Below are positions 5,942 through 11,024 of a DNA stretch of 11,024 nt, in pieces. A program made the translations under genes and the position numbers. The DNA comes from Megasphaera sp. UBA5897 (GTDB lineage Bacteria > Bacillota > Negativicutes > Veillonellales > Megasphaeraceae). The number at the start of each line of letters is the position of its first letter. Position 1 is the stretch's first letter. The DNA lies in the NCBI GenBank assembly GCA_002431345.1, contig DJEN01000075.1, positions 1-11,024 on the forward strand, written 5' to 3'. The notes under the pieces were generated by a model. It saw only the letters and a program-made list of their open reading frames with translations. It was not told where the DNA came from and did not search any database.

Positions 5942-6643
5942 TTATGACATATATAGACGAGAATACAAATGTTCATGTTCCATACTGCGCAAATCAAAGG
6001 CCGGTGTAGACGCACAAAGCATCGTTTCATCAGCTGCTTCTACACGCAGCAATAATTCGGCAAACACGCGATGGAGACGCGTCAAAATTTTTTGCCCTGA
6101 CGACTGACTGATAGGTATGGCTTTGACGCAGTTCGTAACCATACCGGATGTTTGAGCATATACGTAATTGGCCAATCCTTCATCTCTCGGAATGCCATTA
6201 GCCGCACAAAATACGCCATAGGCACAGGGATGACATGTCGTCTTGCCTTTACGAGCGGTTAAATAGGTTTGGAAAAAGTTGTGATGCCATGGACCTTCCA
6301 TATGCATCAAGGTCTTGCAAAATCGATTTCCCAATTTTTTAGACGCTTCCCGTAATTCCATGGGGATACGCGAGGCTTCCATAATGTCTTCTAATTGATG
6401 AATTGCTTCTATATCCTCCATTGCTGCAGCATCATAAGCCAATCGTGCTGCCAACAAATCTGTATACGTAAAATTATATCGCAGGCGATTGGTAATATAC
6501 GTCGCAGCCGTTTCTTCATCATGAACAATGCCTTGTTGAATGTATGTTTCCAATCCATAGGAATGAGAATAGGCCCCAATAGGAAATAGGGAGTCATTAA
6601 TTTGTAATAAGAGGAAATGTCCTTCCAATGCTTGTGTATTCAT
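5942..6643 (-). CDS. ureF: Urease accessory protein UreF
   Basis: UreF is the helical adaptor that, with UreD, forms the channel and docking platform for UreG. The 233-residue product starts with the conserved DSLFPIGAYSHSYGLE (17-32), followed by an all-helical body and the family pattern QTSGMVTNCVKAIPISQ. The ribosome binding site AAGAGG overlaps the ureE stop codon, leaving only 9 bp between the genes. Length is normal, and no truncation or frameshift is seen. Confidence 0.92.
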   Translation of the reverse strand: MNTQALEGHFLLLQINDSLFPIGAYSHSYGLETYIQQGIVHDEETAATYITNRLRYNFTYTDLLAARLAYDAAAMEDIEAIHQLEDIMEASRIPMELREASKKLGNRFCKTLMHMEGPWHHNFFQTYLTARKGKTTCHPCAYGVFCAANGIPRDEGLANYVYAQTSGMVTNCVKAIPISQSSGQKILTRLHRVFAELLLRVEAADETMLCASTPAFDLRSMEHEHLYSRLYMS

Positions 6644-6652
6644 AGATACCTC

Positions 6653-7132
6653 TTAATGATGATGTCCATGTACTTGCGATGAAATACGATGGGTAAAATC
6701 AAGAGATTGTACACTCATTGTCGCTGTTACGCCATGTAATTTTTGCAGCATCGCTAGCATAGGTTCGTTATATGGAGTAATAAATGTCCATTCATCATTA
6801 CCCCAAAACAGTGATGCATGGCGATTGCCAATTTCATAGCATACTTTTGCCGTCATCATACGGTGACTGGGATCTACATGAACAACAATAACCTTACAGG
6901 GCGGCGTATGTACAACAATCATAAGATTATCATGATTATAAATGACATCACCTTCATACAAACCACGTGTAAGTACGTCATCGCCCATACGAATACCGAT
7001 TTCTCGTCCCGTGTTGGTTGTTTTTGAATGAATCTTTTTAAAGGATTCATGCCATTCAATATCGACAGTTTCTATCTGTTTCCCTGTCGTATCCATATCT
7101 GCCAATTTACCATAAATGGTCGTGCAAATCAT
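6653..7132 (-). CDS. ureE: Urease nickel metallochaperone UreE
   Basis: UreE is a homodimeric nickel chaperone that hands nickel to UreG. The predicted protein has 159 residues. The N-terminal half is the UreE peptide-binding domain, with the segment DDVLTRGLYEGDVIYN, and the C-terminal half is the metal-binding domain containing CYEIGNRH, in which H105 matches the conserved dimer-interface nickel ligand. The tail is a short HGHHH (155-159), much shorter than the long polyhistidine tail of the Klebsiella protein, so nickel storage is probably limited. The ATG at 7132 is chosen because AAGGAGG lies 8 bases upstream; a longer reading frame starting at 7174 would pass through a strong hairpin and has no such site. 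The 70-bp gap from ureI is the largest within the operon. Confidence 0.93.
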   Translation of the reverse strand: MICTTIYGKLADMDTTGKQIETVDIEWHESFKKIHSKTTNTGREIGIRMGDDVLTRGLYEGDVIYNHDNLMIVVHTPPCKVIVVHVDPSHRMMTAKVCYEIGNRHASLFWGNDEWTFITPYNEPMLAMLQKLHGVTATMSVQSLDFTHRISSQVHGHHH

Positions 7133-7146
7133 CGTATTCCTCCTTA

Positions 7147-7181
7147 AAGAAAGACAGCGCGCTCTACGCGCCATCTTTCTT
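7147..7181 (-). ncRNA. 15-bp intercistronic hairpin between ureI and ureE
   Basis: In the urease transcript, AAGAAAGATGGCGCG pairs along all 15 positions (two G-U wobbles) with CGCGCTGTCTTTCTT across a 5-base loop. The hairpin ends 7 bases before the AAGGAGG ribosome binding site of ureE and follows the ureI stop by about 20 bases. The base of the stem is followed by only a few T residues, so it is not a classic terminator. Possible roles are partial attenuation, protection of the upstream ureABCI mRNA from 3' decay, or an RNase processing point setting different levels of enzyme and accessory proteins. The structure is seen; the role is inferred. Confidence 0.6.
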
Positions 7182-7202
7182 GATGTATTTTATTATTCTA
7201 AA

Positions 7203-7709
7203 TTACCATTGTCCAATCAATAAGAGAACGCCCGGAATCCATGCTGTAATAACGCCTTCTACGATTTGTAGCGAAGGCACAAATTTTCCTAATTTAATTC
7301 CTAAAATATCTTCTACAAAGGCCGTTCCCCAAAGAATGCCCCATAAATACCAAATAGCTGCCCAACGCCAATCAGCTGTAATATGCAACAGTTCATTGCC
7401 ATAAAATCCTTCCATCGTACCAAAGACAAAGGCATTAATAGCAACAAATGTAGAAAACCAAGCAAAGGGCAACGGACTTAAACCGCGAATTTTGGAAAAG
7501 GCTACAAAGAGATACGTAAAGCCAAATAACAATCCTGTACCGGCAGCATAATAATGGCCTTGAACCATGGCAATGATGTTGGCAATCAATGATAAACCAC
7601 CCGTAAAAATATTCATCACCGCCGTAGATTCTCCATCGACATGATATAATGTACACAATCCATTATTAATCAGGACAATCCCTACAAACAGTAAACAAAC
7701 CCCCAGCAT
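7203..7709 (-). CDS. ureI: Urea channel, UreI/AmiS family
   Basis: This 168-residue inner-membrane protein belongs to the UreI/AmiS family of urea and short-chain amide channels. It starts MLGVCLLFVGIVLINNGLC and continues with STAVMNIFTGGLSLI, TGLLFGFTYLFVA, WFSTFVAINAF, AAIWYLWGILWGTAFVEDI and VEGVITAWIPGVLL, giving the six membrane helices of the family with the conserved Phe/Trp/Glu positions. The ATG at 7709 is preferred to an in-frame GTG at 7715 because known UreI proteins begin MLG and because AAAGGA is too close to the GTG. The first extracytoplasmic loop is short (about MVQGHYYAAG) and lacks the long histidine-bearing insertion of Helicobacter pylori UreI, so strong acid gating cannot be assumed. 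It lies 16 bp after ureC and just before the accessory genes. Confidence 0.92.
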   Translation of the reverse strand: MLGVCLLFVGIVLINNGLCTLYHVDGESTAVMNIFTGGLSLIANIIAMVQGHYYAAGTGLLFGFTYLFVAFSKIRGLSPLPFAWFSTFVAINAFVFGTMEGFYGNELLHITADWRWAAIWYLWGILWGTAFVEDILGIKLGKFVPSLQIVEGVITAWIPGVLLLIGQW

Positions 7710-7725
7710 TTGCACACGTCCTTTC

Positions 7726-9447
7726 TTAAAACAGATTATATAACTGTGTCAATGGTAATTTTTCAGCCGGTTTAGATGTAATTTTTTCACCATCTACGCG
7801 TACTTCATACGTTTCCGGATTGACCAGAATTTCCGGCGTTTTATTATTGAATTTCATATCGACTTTACCAATATGACGGCAATTTGAAACAGGAACGACG
7901 GTTTTCTGCAAGCCATATTCTTCTTTTACATTGCGATTCATCGCCGCCTGTGATACAAAGGTCAGGCACGATGCATATTTAGCTGCACCATGTGCGCCAA
8001 ACATCGGCTGATACCGAACCGGTTCACACGTCGGAATAGACGCATTGCCATCGCCCATTTTAGATGCCGTAATGATGCCGCCTTTAATAACCATATCCGG
8101 TTTGATGCCAAAGAACGCCGGATTCCAAAGGACGATATCTGCAAATTTTCCCACTTCCAAGGAACCGACATATTGAGAAATCCCATGGGTAATAGCCGGA
8201 TTAATCGTATATTTGGAAATATACCGTTTGACACGGAAATTATCATTATCGTGTCCTTTATCTTCCGGTAAAGCACCTCGTTCATCTTTCATCTTGCTGG
8301 CAGTCTGCCACGTCCGTGTAATGACTTCACCGACACGGCCCATGGCCTGGGAATCGGAACTCATCATGCTGAATACACCCATATCATGCAAAACATCTTC
8401 TGCAGCAATCGTTTCAGGACGAATACGGGAATCGGCAAATGCAACATCTTCAGGAATGCGTTTGTCCAAATGATGGCATACCATCAACATATCCAAATGT
8501 TCATCTAACGTATTCACGGTAAACGGCATGGTCGGATTCGTCGAAGACGGCAATACATTGGGCGCACCAGCTGCACGAATAATATCCGGCGCATGACCGC
8601 CACCGGCACCTTCTGTATGATACGTATGAATGGTACGGCCGGCAATAGCATGTAATGTATCTTCGACACAGCCGCCTTCATTTAACGTATCCGTATGAAT
8701 GGCAACTTGTACATCATAGTCATCAGCCACGTTAAGACAATGATCGATAACGGCCGGTGTTGCACCCCAGTCTTCGTGAATCTTTAAGCCCATGGCGCCG
8801 GCTTCTATTTGTTCTGCCAAGGCTTTTTCATCCGAGCAATTGCCTTTTCCAAGAAAGCCGATATTCATGGGATATTCTTCGGCAGCTTTTAGCATCATTT
8901 TCATATTCCAAGGACCGGGCGTACATGTCGTTGCATTGGTGCCATCAGCCGGGCCGGTACCGCCGCCAATCATCGTCGTAACGCCACTGTACAGCGCGCA
9001 TTCTACTTGACTTGGCGAAATAAAATGAATATGGGAGTCAATACCGCCAGCTGTCACAATGAGTCCTTCACCAGCCAGCGCTTCTGTCGACGCGCCTACA
9101 ATCATCCCTGGTGTCACGCCATCCATAACAGCAGGGTTGCCGGCTTTACCGATACCGGCGATGCGTCCATCTTTAATGCCGATATCGGCTTTGTAAATTC
9201 CCGTATAATCGACGATAAGGCAATTTGTAATAACCAAATCCAAGTCGCCGCCGGCACTGGTCGTCGTCACGGATTGTCCCATGCCATCGCGCAGTGTCTT
9301 GCCGCCGCCAAATTTGCATTCATCGCCATATGTCGTATAATCTTTTTCTACTTCAATAATCAAATTCGTATCAGCCAATCGTACTTTGTCACCTGTTGTT
9401 GGGCCATACATCATGGCATACTTGCTGCCTGTAATGGTTACGCTCAT
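7726..9447 (-). CDS. ureC: Urease alpha subunit (catalytic)
   Basis: UreC carries the dinuclear nickel site that hydrolyses urea to ammonia and carbamate. The 573-residue protein is full length. All active-site residues can be placed: H139 and H141 (DSHIH), the carbamylated K222 (GLKIHEDWG), H251 (AIHTDTLNE), H277 (YHTEGAGGGHAPD), the mobile-flap C324 and H325 (VCHHLD), and D365 (SSDSQAMGRVGE), each five positions later than in Klebsiella. The ATG at 9447 (MSVTITGSKYAMMYGP) is preferred to an in-frame ATG at 9519, because AGGGGGAAAG lies just upstream and the longer form would extend back into ureB with non-homologous residues. It follows ureB by 13 bp. Nothing is missing, so an active enzyme is expected if nickel is supplied. 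Confidence 0.98.
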   Translation of the reverse strand: MSVTITGSKYAMMYGPTTGDKVRLADTNLIIEVEKDYTTYGDECKFGGGKTLRDGMGQSVTTTSAGGDLDLVITNCLIVDYTGIYKADIGIKDGRIAGIGKAGNPAVMDGVTPGMIVGASTEALAGEGLIVTAGGIDSHIHFISPSQVECALYSGVTTMIGGGTGPADGTNATTCTPGPWNMKMMLKAAEEYPMNIGFLGKGNCSDEKALAEQIEAGAMGLKIHEDWGATPAVIDHCLNVADDYDVQVAIHTDTLNEGGCVEDTLHAIAGRTIHTYHTEGAGGGHAPDIIRAAGAPNVLPSSTNPTMPFTVNTLDEHLDMLMVCHHLDKRIPEDVAFADSRIRPETIAAEDVLHDMGVFSMMSSDSQAMGRVGEVITRTWQTASKMKDERGALPEDKGHDNDNFRVKRYISKYTINPAITHGISQYVGSLEVGKFADIVLWNPAFFGIKPDMVIKGGIITASKMGDGNASIPTCEPVRYQPMFGAHGAAKYASCLTFVSQAAMNRNVKEEYGLQKTVVPVSNCRHIGKVDMKFNNKTPEILVNPETYEVRVDGEKITSKPAEKLPLTQLYNLF

Positions 9448-9460
9448 GTTCTTTCCCCCT

Positions 9461-9823
9461 CTATTTGATAAATCCTTTTCGTTTGGCATTGGCCAGCGAT
9501 GCGGCTTTCGTATGTTCACCTACTTGCGCTCTTGTCAAATCATTTAAGCCAAAAACCCGTTTTGTTCCACCAATCGCTGTCAGCTGTACTTCTTTTTCTT
9601 CGCCTGGTTCAAACCGGACCGATGTACCCGAAGGAATATCGAGATGGTACCCATATGCAGCTTCTCGATCAAACGAAAGGCACCGATTGACTTCAAAAAA
9701 ATGAAAATGGGAACCAACTTGTACGGGCCGATCGCCCGTATTGGCAACGGTCACCGTACAAGTTGGTTTTCCTGCATTTAATGTAATGTCTCTGTCTAAC
9801 GCTTTAATTTCCCCTATTTCCAT
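9461..9823 (-). CDS. ureB: Urease beta subunit
   Basis: This 120-residue structural subunit packs against UreA and UreC in the (UreABC)3 assembly and helps close the active site. Its motifs are VANTGDRPVQVGSHFHFFEVN (split here as VANTGDRPVQ, VGSHFHFFEVN), DREAAYGYHLDIPSGTSVRF and the C-terminal segment GGTKRVFGLNDL. The C-terminal tail is longer and more basic (NAKRKGFIK) than the minimal form of about 100 residues. The ribosome binding site AAGGGGG precedes the ATG, 16 bp after the ureA stop. Beta and gamma are separate genes, unlike the fused subunit of Helicobacter. Confidence 0.96.
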   Translation of the reverse strand: MEIGEIKALDRDITLNAGKPTCTVTVANTGDRPVQVGSHFHFFEVNRCLSFDREAAYGYHLDIPSGTSVRFEPGEEKEVQLTAIGGTKRVFGLNDLTRAQVGEHTKAASLANAKRKGFIK

Positions 9824-9839
9824 GTACGTATCCCCCTTG

Positions 9840-10148
9840 TTATAGTTGTTGAATAGGATGATGAACGGTTACAAGTTTTGTGCCGTCCGGGAATGTTGCT
9901 TCGACCTGGACTTGTGTAACCATTTGCGCTACGCCATCCATGACATCATCACTGGTCAGCATATGACAACCCAATTCCATTAACTCAGTCACACGCTTGC
10001 CATCGCGGGCCAATTCCATCAGTTCTGAACTAATATAGGCCACGGCTTCCGTATAATTTAGCTTTAATCCTCGTTCTTTTCGTTCTTTAGCTAAATTTCC
10101 TGCCATATGAAGCATAAGCTTTTCCATTTCTTTCGGAGTTATCCTCAT
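9840..10148 (-). CDS. ureA: Urease gamma subunit
   Basis: This 102-residue subunit is the smallest of the three structural urease proteins and stabilises the trimeric assembly. It carries the conserved MRITPKEMEKLMLHMAG start, KERGLKLNYTEAVAYIS, MLTSDDVMDGV and the C-terminal VEATFPDGTKLVTVHHPI. It is the first gene of the operon. A ribosome binding site GGGGAAG precedes the ATG, and a consensus promoter lies about 50 bp upstream. Confidence 0.97.
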   Translation of the reverse strand: MRITPKEMEKLMLHMAGNLAKERKERGLKLNYTEAVAYISSELMELARDGKRVTELMELGCHMLTSDDVMDGVAQMVTQVQVEATFPDGTKLVTVHHPIQQL

Positions 10149-10198
10149 TTATTATCTTCCCCTTTTTATTTTAATTTTTTATCTAAATTATAATAATA

Positions 10199-10226
10199 AT
10201 TATATATTTTTTGTCTATAATGTCAA
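10199..10226 (-). promoter_or_regulatory. Promoter of the urease operon
   Basis: On the minus strand a perfect -35 box TTGACA (10226-10221) and a perfect -10 box TATAAT (10204-10199) are separated by 16 bp, about 50 bp upstream of the ureA start. This is a strong housekeeping-type promoter. The surrounding sequence is almost pure A/T, and no clear operator (for example a NikR, CodY or CcpA site) is recognisable by eye, so transcription may be constitutive or controlled by a regulator not seen here. Confidence 0.75.
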
Positions 10227-10305
10227 TTCTATCTATGTATTTTTAAATACTAAATAAGAATATGACATCTAATACGAGTTGCATACTAATGGGATATATA
10301 AAAAT

Positions 10306-10407
10306 AAAAAATCCTGAACGCATATTGTAATAACCTCTTCACTCATTAAATATTTCCTCTCACCATGAAGAGTCGGTTCCTACATCGATTTACATTCAGG
10401 ATTTTTT
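10306..10407 (-). terminator. Nested inverted-repeat element, terminator or structured RNA
   Basis: A perfect 13-bp outer inverted repeat (AAAAAATCCTGAA at 10306-10318, complement at 10395-10407) encloses about 76 bases that hold a second perfect 7-bp repeat (CTCTTCA at 10335-10341, TGAAGAG at 10366-10372), extended by AAC/GTT across a 3-base bulge. Both strands end the outer stem in a T-run, so it can act as a bidirectional terminator after the ArsC/Spx gene and upstream of the urease promoter. The spacing and nested stem are unusual for a plain terminator; a riboswitch-like or small mobile palindromic element is possible. I do not recognise a known class. The rest of the 10149-10450 gap holds only the urease promoter and AT-rich sequence. 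Confidence 0.6.
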
Positions 10408-10450
10408 ACTTTATATACATGTTTATTATATAGAGATAAAAAAATATATA

Positions 10451-10792
10451 TTATTGCCAATCTTTCCAAATATTTGGTTCATAACCAATCGTCGCTTGTT
10501 TGCCGTTGCGGACAATGGGCGTGCGCAGCACGTGCTGATTTTCCAGCAGCTTGGTCTCTTTTTCTTCTTCGGCCAAATACTGGATGAGGGCCAACGCATC
10601 TTTGTCCTTACAGTTTGGGTTGAGCATCGCATCTATGCCGCCGACGGCTTGCTTGATGCGGGTATATTCTCCTTTACTCAGTCCTTTTTCTTTCATATTG
10701 ACAAATTGGACAGGGATGCGGCGTTCTTTAAAATAGCGAAGAGCTTTCTTCGTATCAAAGCATTTATTCGTGCCAAAGATTTGTATGTTCAT
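10451..10792 (-). CDS. ArsC/Spx-family thioredoxin-fold protein
   Basis: This 113-residue protein has the thioredoxin-like fold of the ArsC/Spx/YffB group. It starts MNIQIFGTNKCFDTKKALRYF with a single N-terminal cysteine (C11). The second cysteine of the Spx CXXC redox switch is replaced: the motif is CFDT. Towards the C-terminus are HVLRTPIVRNGKQATIGY, the LRTP/arginine region of this family, in which R90 and R95 could hold an anionic substrate. The closest functional types are small reductases of the arsenate reductase family; a transcriptional Spx role is less likely. A second cysteine, C61, lies in NPNCKDKD. A ribosome binding site AGAAAGG precedes the ATG. No arsenic genes are nearby, so the substrate is unknown. 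Confidence 0.82.
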   Translation of the reverse strand: MNIQIFGTNKCFDTKKALRYFKERRIPVQFVNMKEKGLSKGEYTRIKQAVGGIDAMLNPNCKDKDALALIQYLAEEEKETKLLENQHVLRTPIVRNGKQATIGYEPNIWKDWQ

Positions 10793-10830
10793 CGTATTTT
10801 CCTTTCTCTATTGGGTATGCGTAGTATATA

Positions 10831-10903
10831 AAAAAACACTGCACCGATATGCTTATCCCTGCCAAAGTTTTTTCACAGGTACGCATCGCGTACAGTGCTT
10901 TTT
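10831..10903 (-). terminator. Long imperfect terminator hairpin after the Fe-S protein gene
   Basis: On the minus strand, CACTG (10897-10893) pairs with CAGTG (10841-10837), flanked by A and T runs that extend the stem. Further partial pairings (CGAT/ATCG, CCTG/CAGG) lie inside. The final T-run (complement of 10831-10836) follows the distal arm. It should end transcription of the gene that stops at 10909, before the ArsC/Spx gene, and its A/T flanks would allow it to act in both directions. Confidence 0.6.
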
Positions 10904-10908
10904 ATTTT

Positions 10909-11024
10909 TTATTTGCGAATCATATCTTTTAAGGTCACATCAGGATGATGATACTGATCTTCCAGCAGAATATGCCGATTGCGAATGGTAATTGCCTGCT
11001 GCGGACACCAATGGGCGCATGCCA
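10909..11024 (-). CDS. C-terminal end of a 4Fe-4S ferredoxin-type protein (probably EFR1 family), cut by the window edge
   Basis: Only the last 37 residues are present. They read ACAHWCPQQAITIRNRHILL and then EDQYHHPDVTLKDMIRK before a TAA stop. The CxxxCP pattern is the second half of a 4Fe-4S cluster motif. The tail YHHPDVTLKDM is typical of the EFR1 flavodoxin-ferredoxin proteins of anaerobic Bacillota, which are thought to transfer low-potential electrons. The flavodoxin and first cluster parts would lie beyond the right edge. The identification rests on this short tail, so the exact family is tentative. Confidence 0.65.
   Translation of the reverse strand, partial: ACAHWCPQQAITIRNRHILLEDQYHHPDVTLKDMIRK

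Noticed and set aside
7133..7174. 14-residue N-terminal extension of UreE (MARRARCLSL...)
   Set aside because: It would be translated through the intercistronic hairpin, and the AAGGAGG site clearly serves the ATG at 7132.
7710..7715. GTG start for UreI at 7715
   Set aside because: The AAAGGA site is only about 3 bases from the GTG, and UreI proteins begin at MLG, which matches the ATG at 7709.
9448..9519. 24-residue N-terminal extension of UreC
   Set aside because: It overlaps the end of ureB, lacks homology to urease, and a good ribosome binding site sits before the internal ATG at 9447.
1..11024. CRISPR array, tRNA, rRNA or complete insertion sequence
   Set aside because: No regularly spaced repeats, no cloverleaf-like sequence and no transposase were recognised anywhere in the window.

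Overview
This window looks like a chromosomal segment of a low-to-moderate GC anaerobic member of the Bacillota. Protein flavour (clostridial-type glutamate dehydrogenase, PilJ-like sensor diguanylate cyclase, EFR1-type ferredoxin tail) points loosely to the Negativicutes/Veillonellaceae. That placement is inference from remembered protein families, not a measurement.

Layout. (1) About 1-1530 is a decayed accessory region. Two fragments of a phage terminase large subunit (TerL) lie on the minus strand and share a direct repeat (51-139 and 988-1056). Between them sits an intact plus-strand DinJ/YafQ toxin-antitoxin pair with a clear sigma-A-type promoter and a near-perfect 21-bp operator. Next to it (1162-1530, minus) is a YhcG/DUF1016 (PDDEXK-type) gene whose catalytic middle has been removed in frame. 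(2) 1646-2695 (minus) is a membrane-anchored GGDEF protein. (3) 2696-3028 is an AT-rich divergent intergenic region. (4) 3029-4378 (plus) is gdhA, glutamate dehydrogenase, ending at a strong terminator (4412-4457) that separates it from the convergent urease operon. (5) 10148-4491 (minus) is a complete urease operon, ureA-ureB-ureC-ureI-ureE-ureF-ureG-ureD, read from a consensus promoter at 10199-10226. (6) Upstream of it are an inverted-repeat element (10306-10407), an ArsC/Spx-family gene (10451-10792, minus), and at the right edge the C-terminal end of an Fe-S protein (10909-11024, minus).

How the genes work together. UreI would admit urea, UreABC would hydrolyse it to ammonia and carbamate/CO2, and UreE/F/G/D would load nickel onto the carbamylated lysine of UreC. 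All predicted metal ligands of UreC are present. GdhA, encoded directly next to the operon on the opposite strand, can fix the released ammonium into glutamate. The gene order alpha subunit-I-E-F-G-D(H) is the one known from Helicobacter pylori, but with separate gamma and beta subunits. No nickel transporter or transcriptional regulator is visible in the window.

The urease/gdhA part is otherwise ordinary. The unusual material is the left 1.5 kb (terminase repeats around a toxin-antitoxin pair, and the core-deleted YhcG) plus two uncharacterised RNA-structure candidates: a 15-bp hairpin between ureI and ureE, and the nested inverted repeat upstream of ureA.
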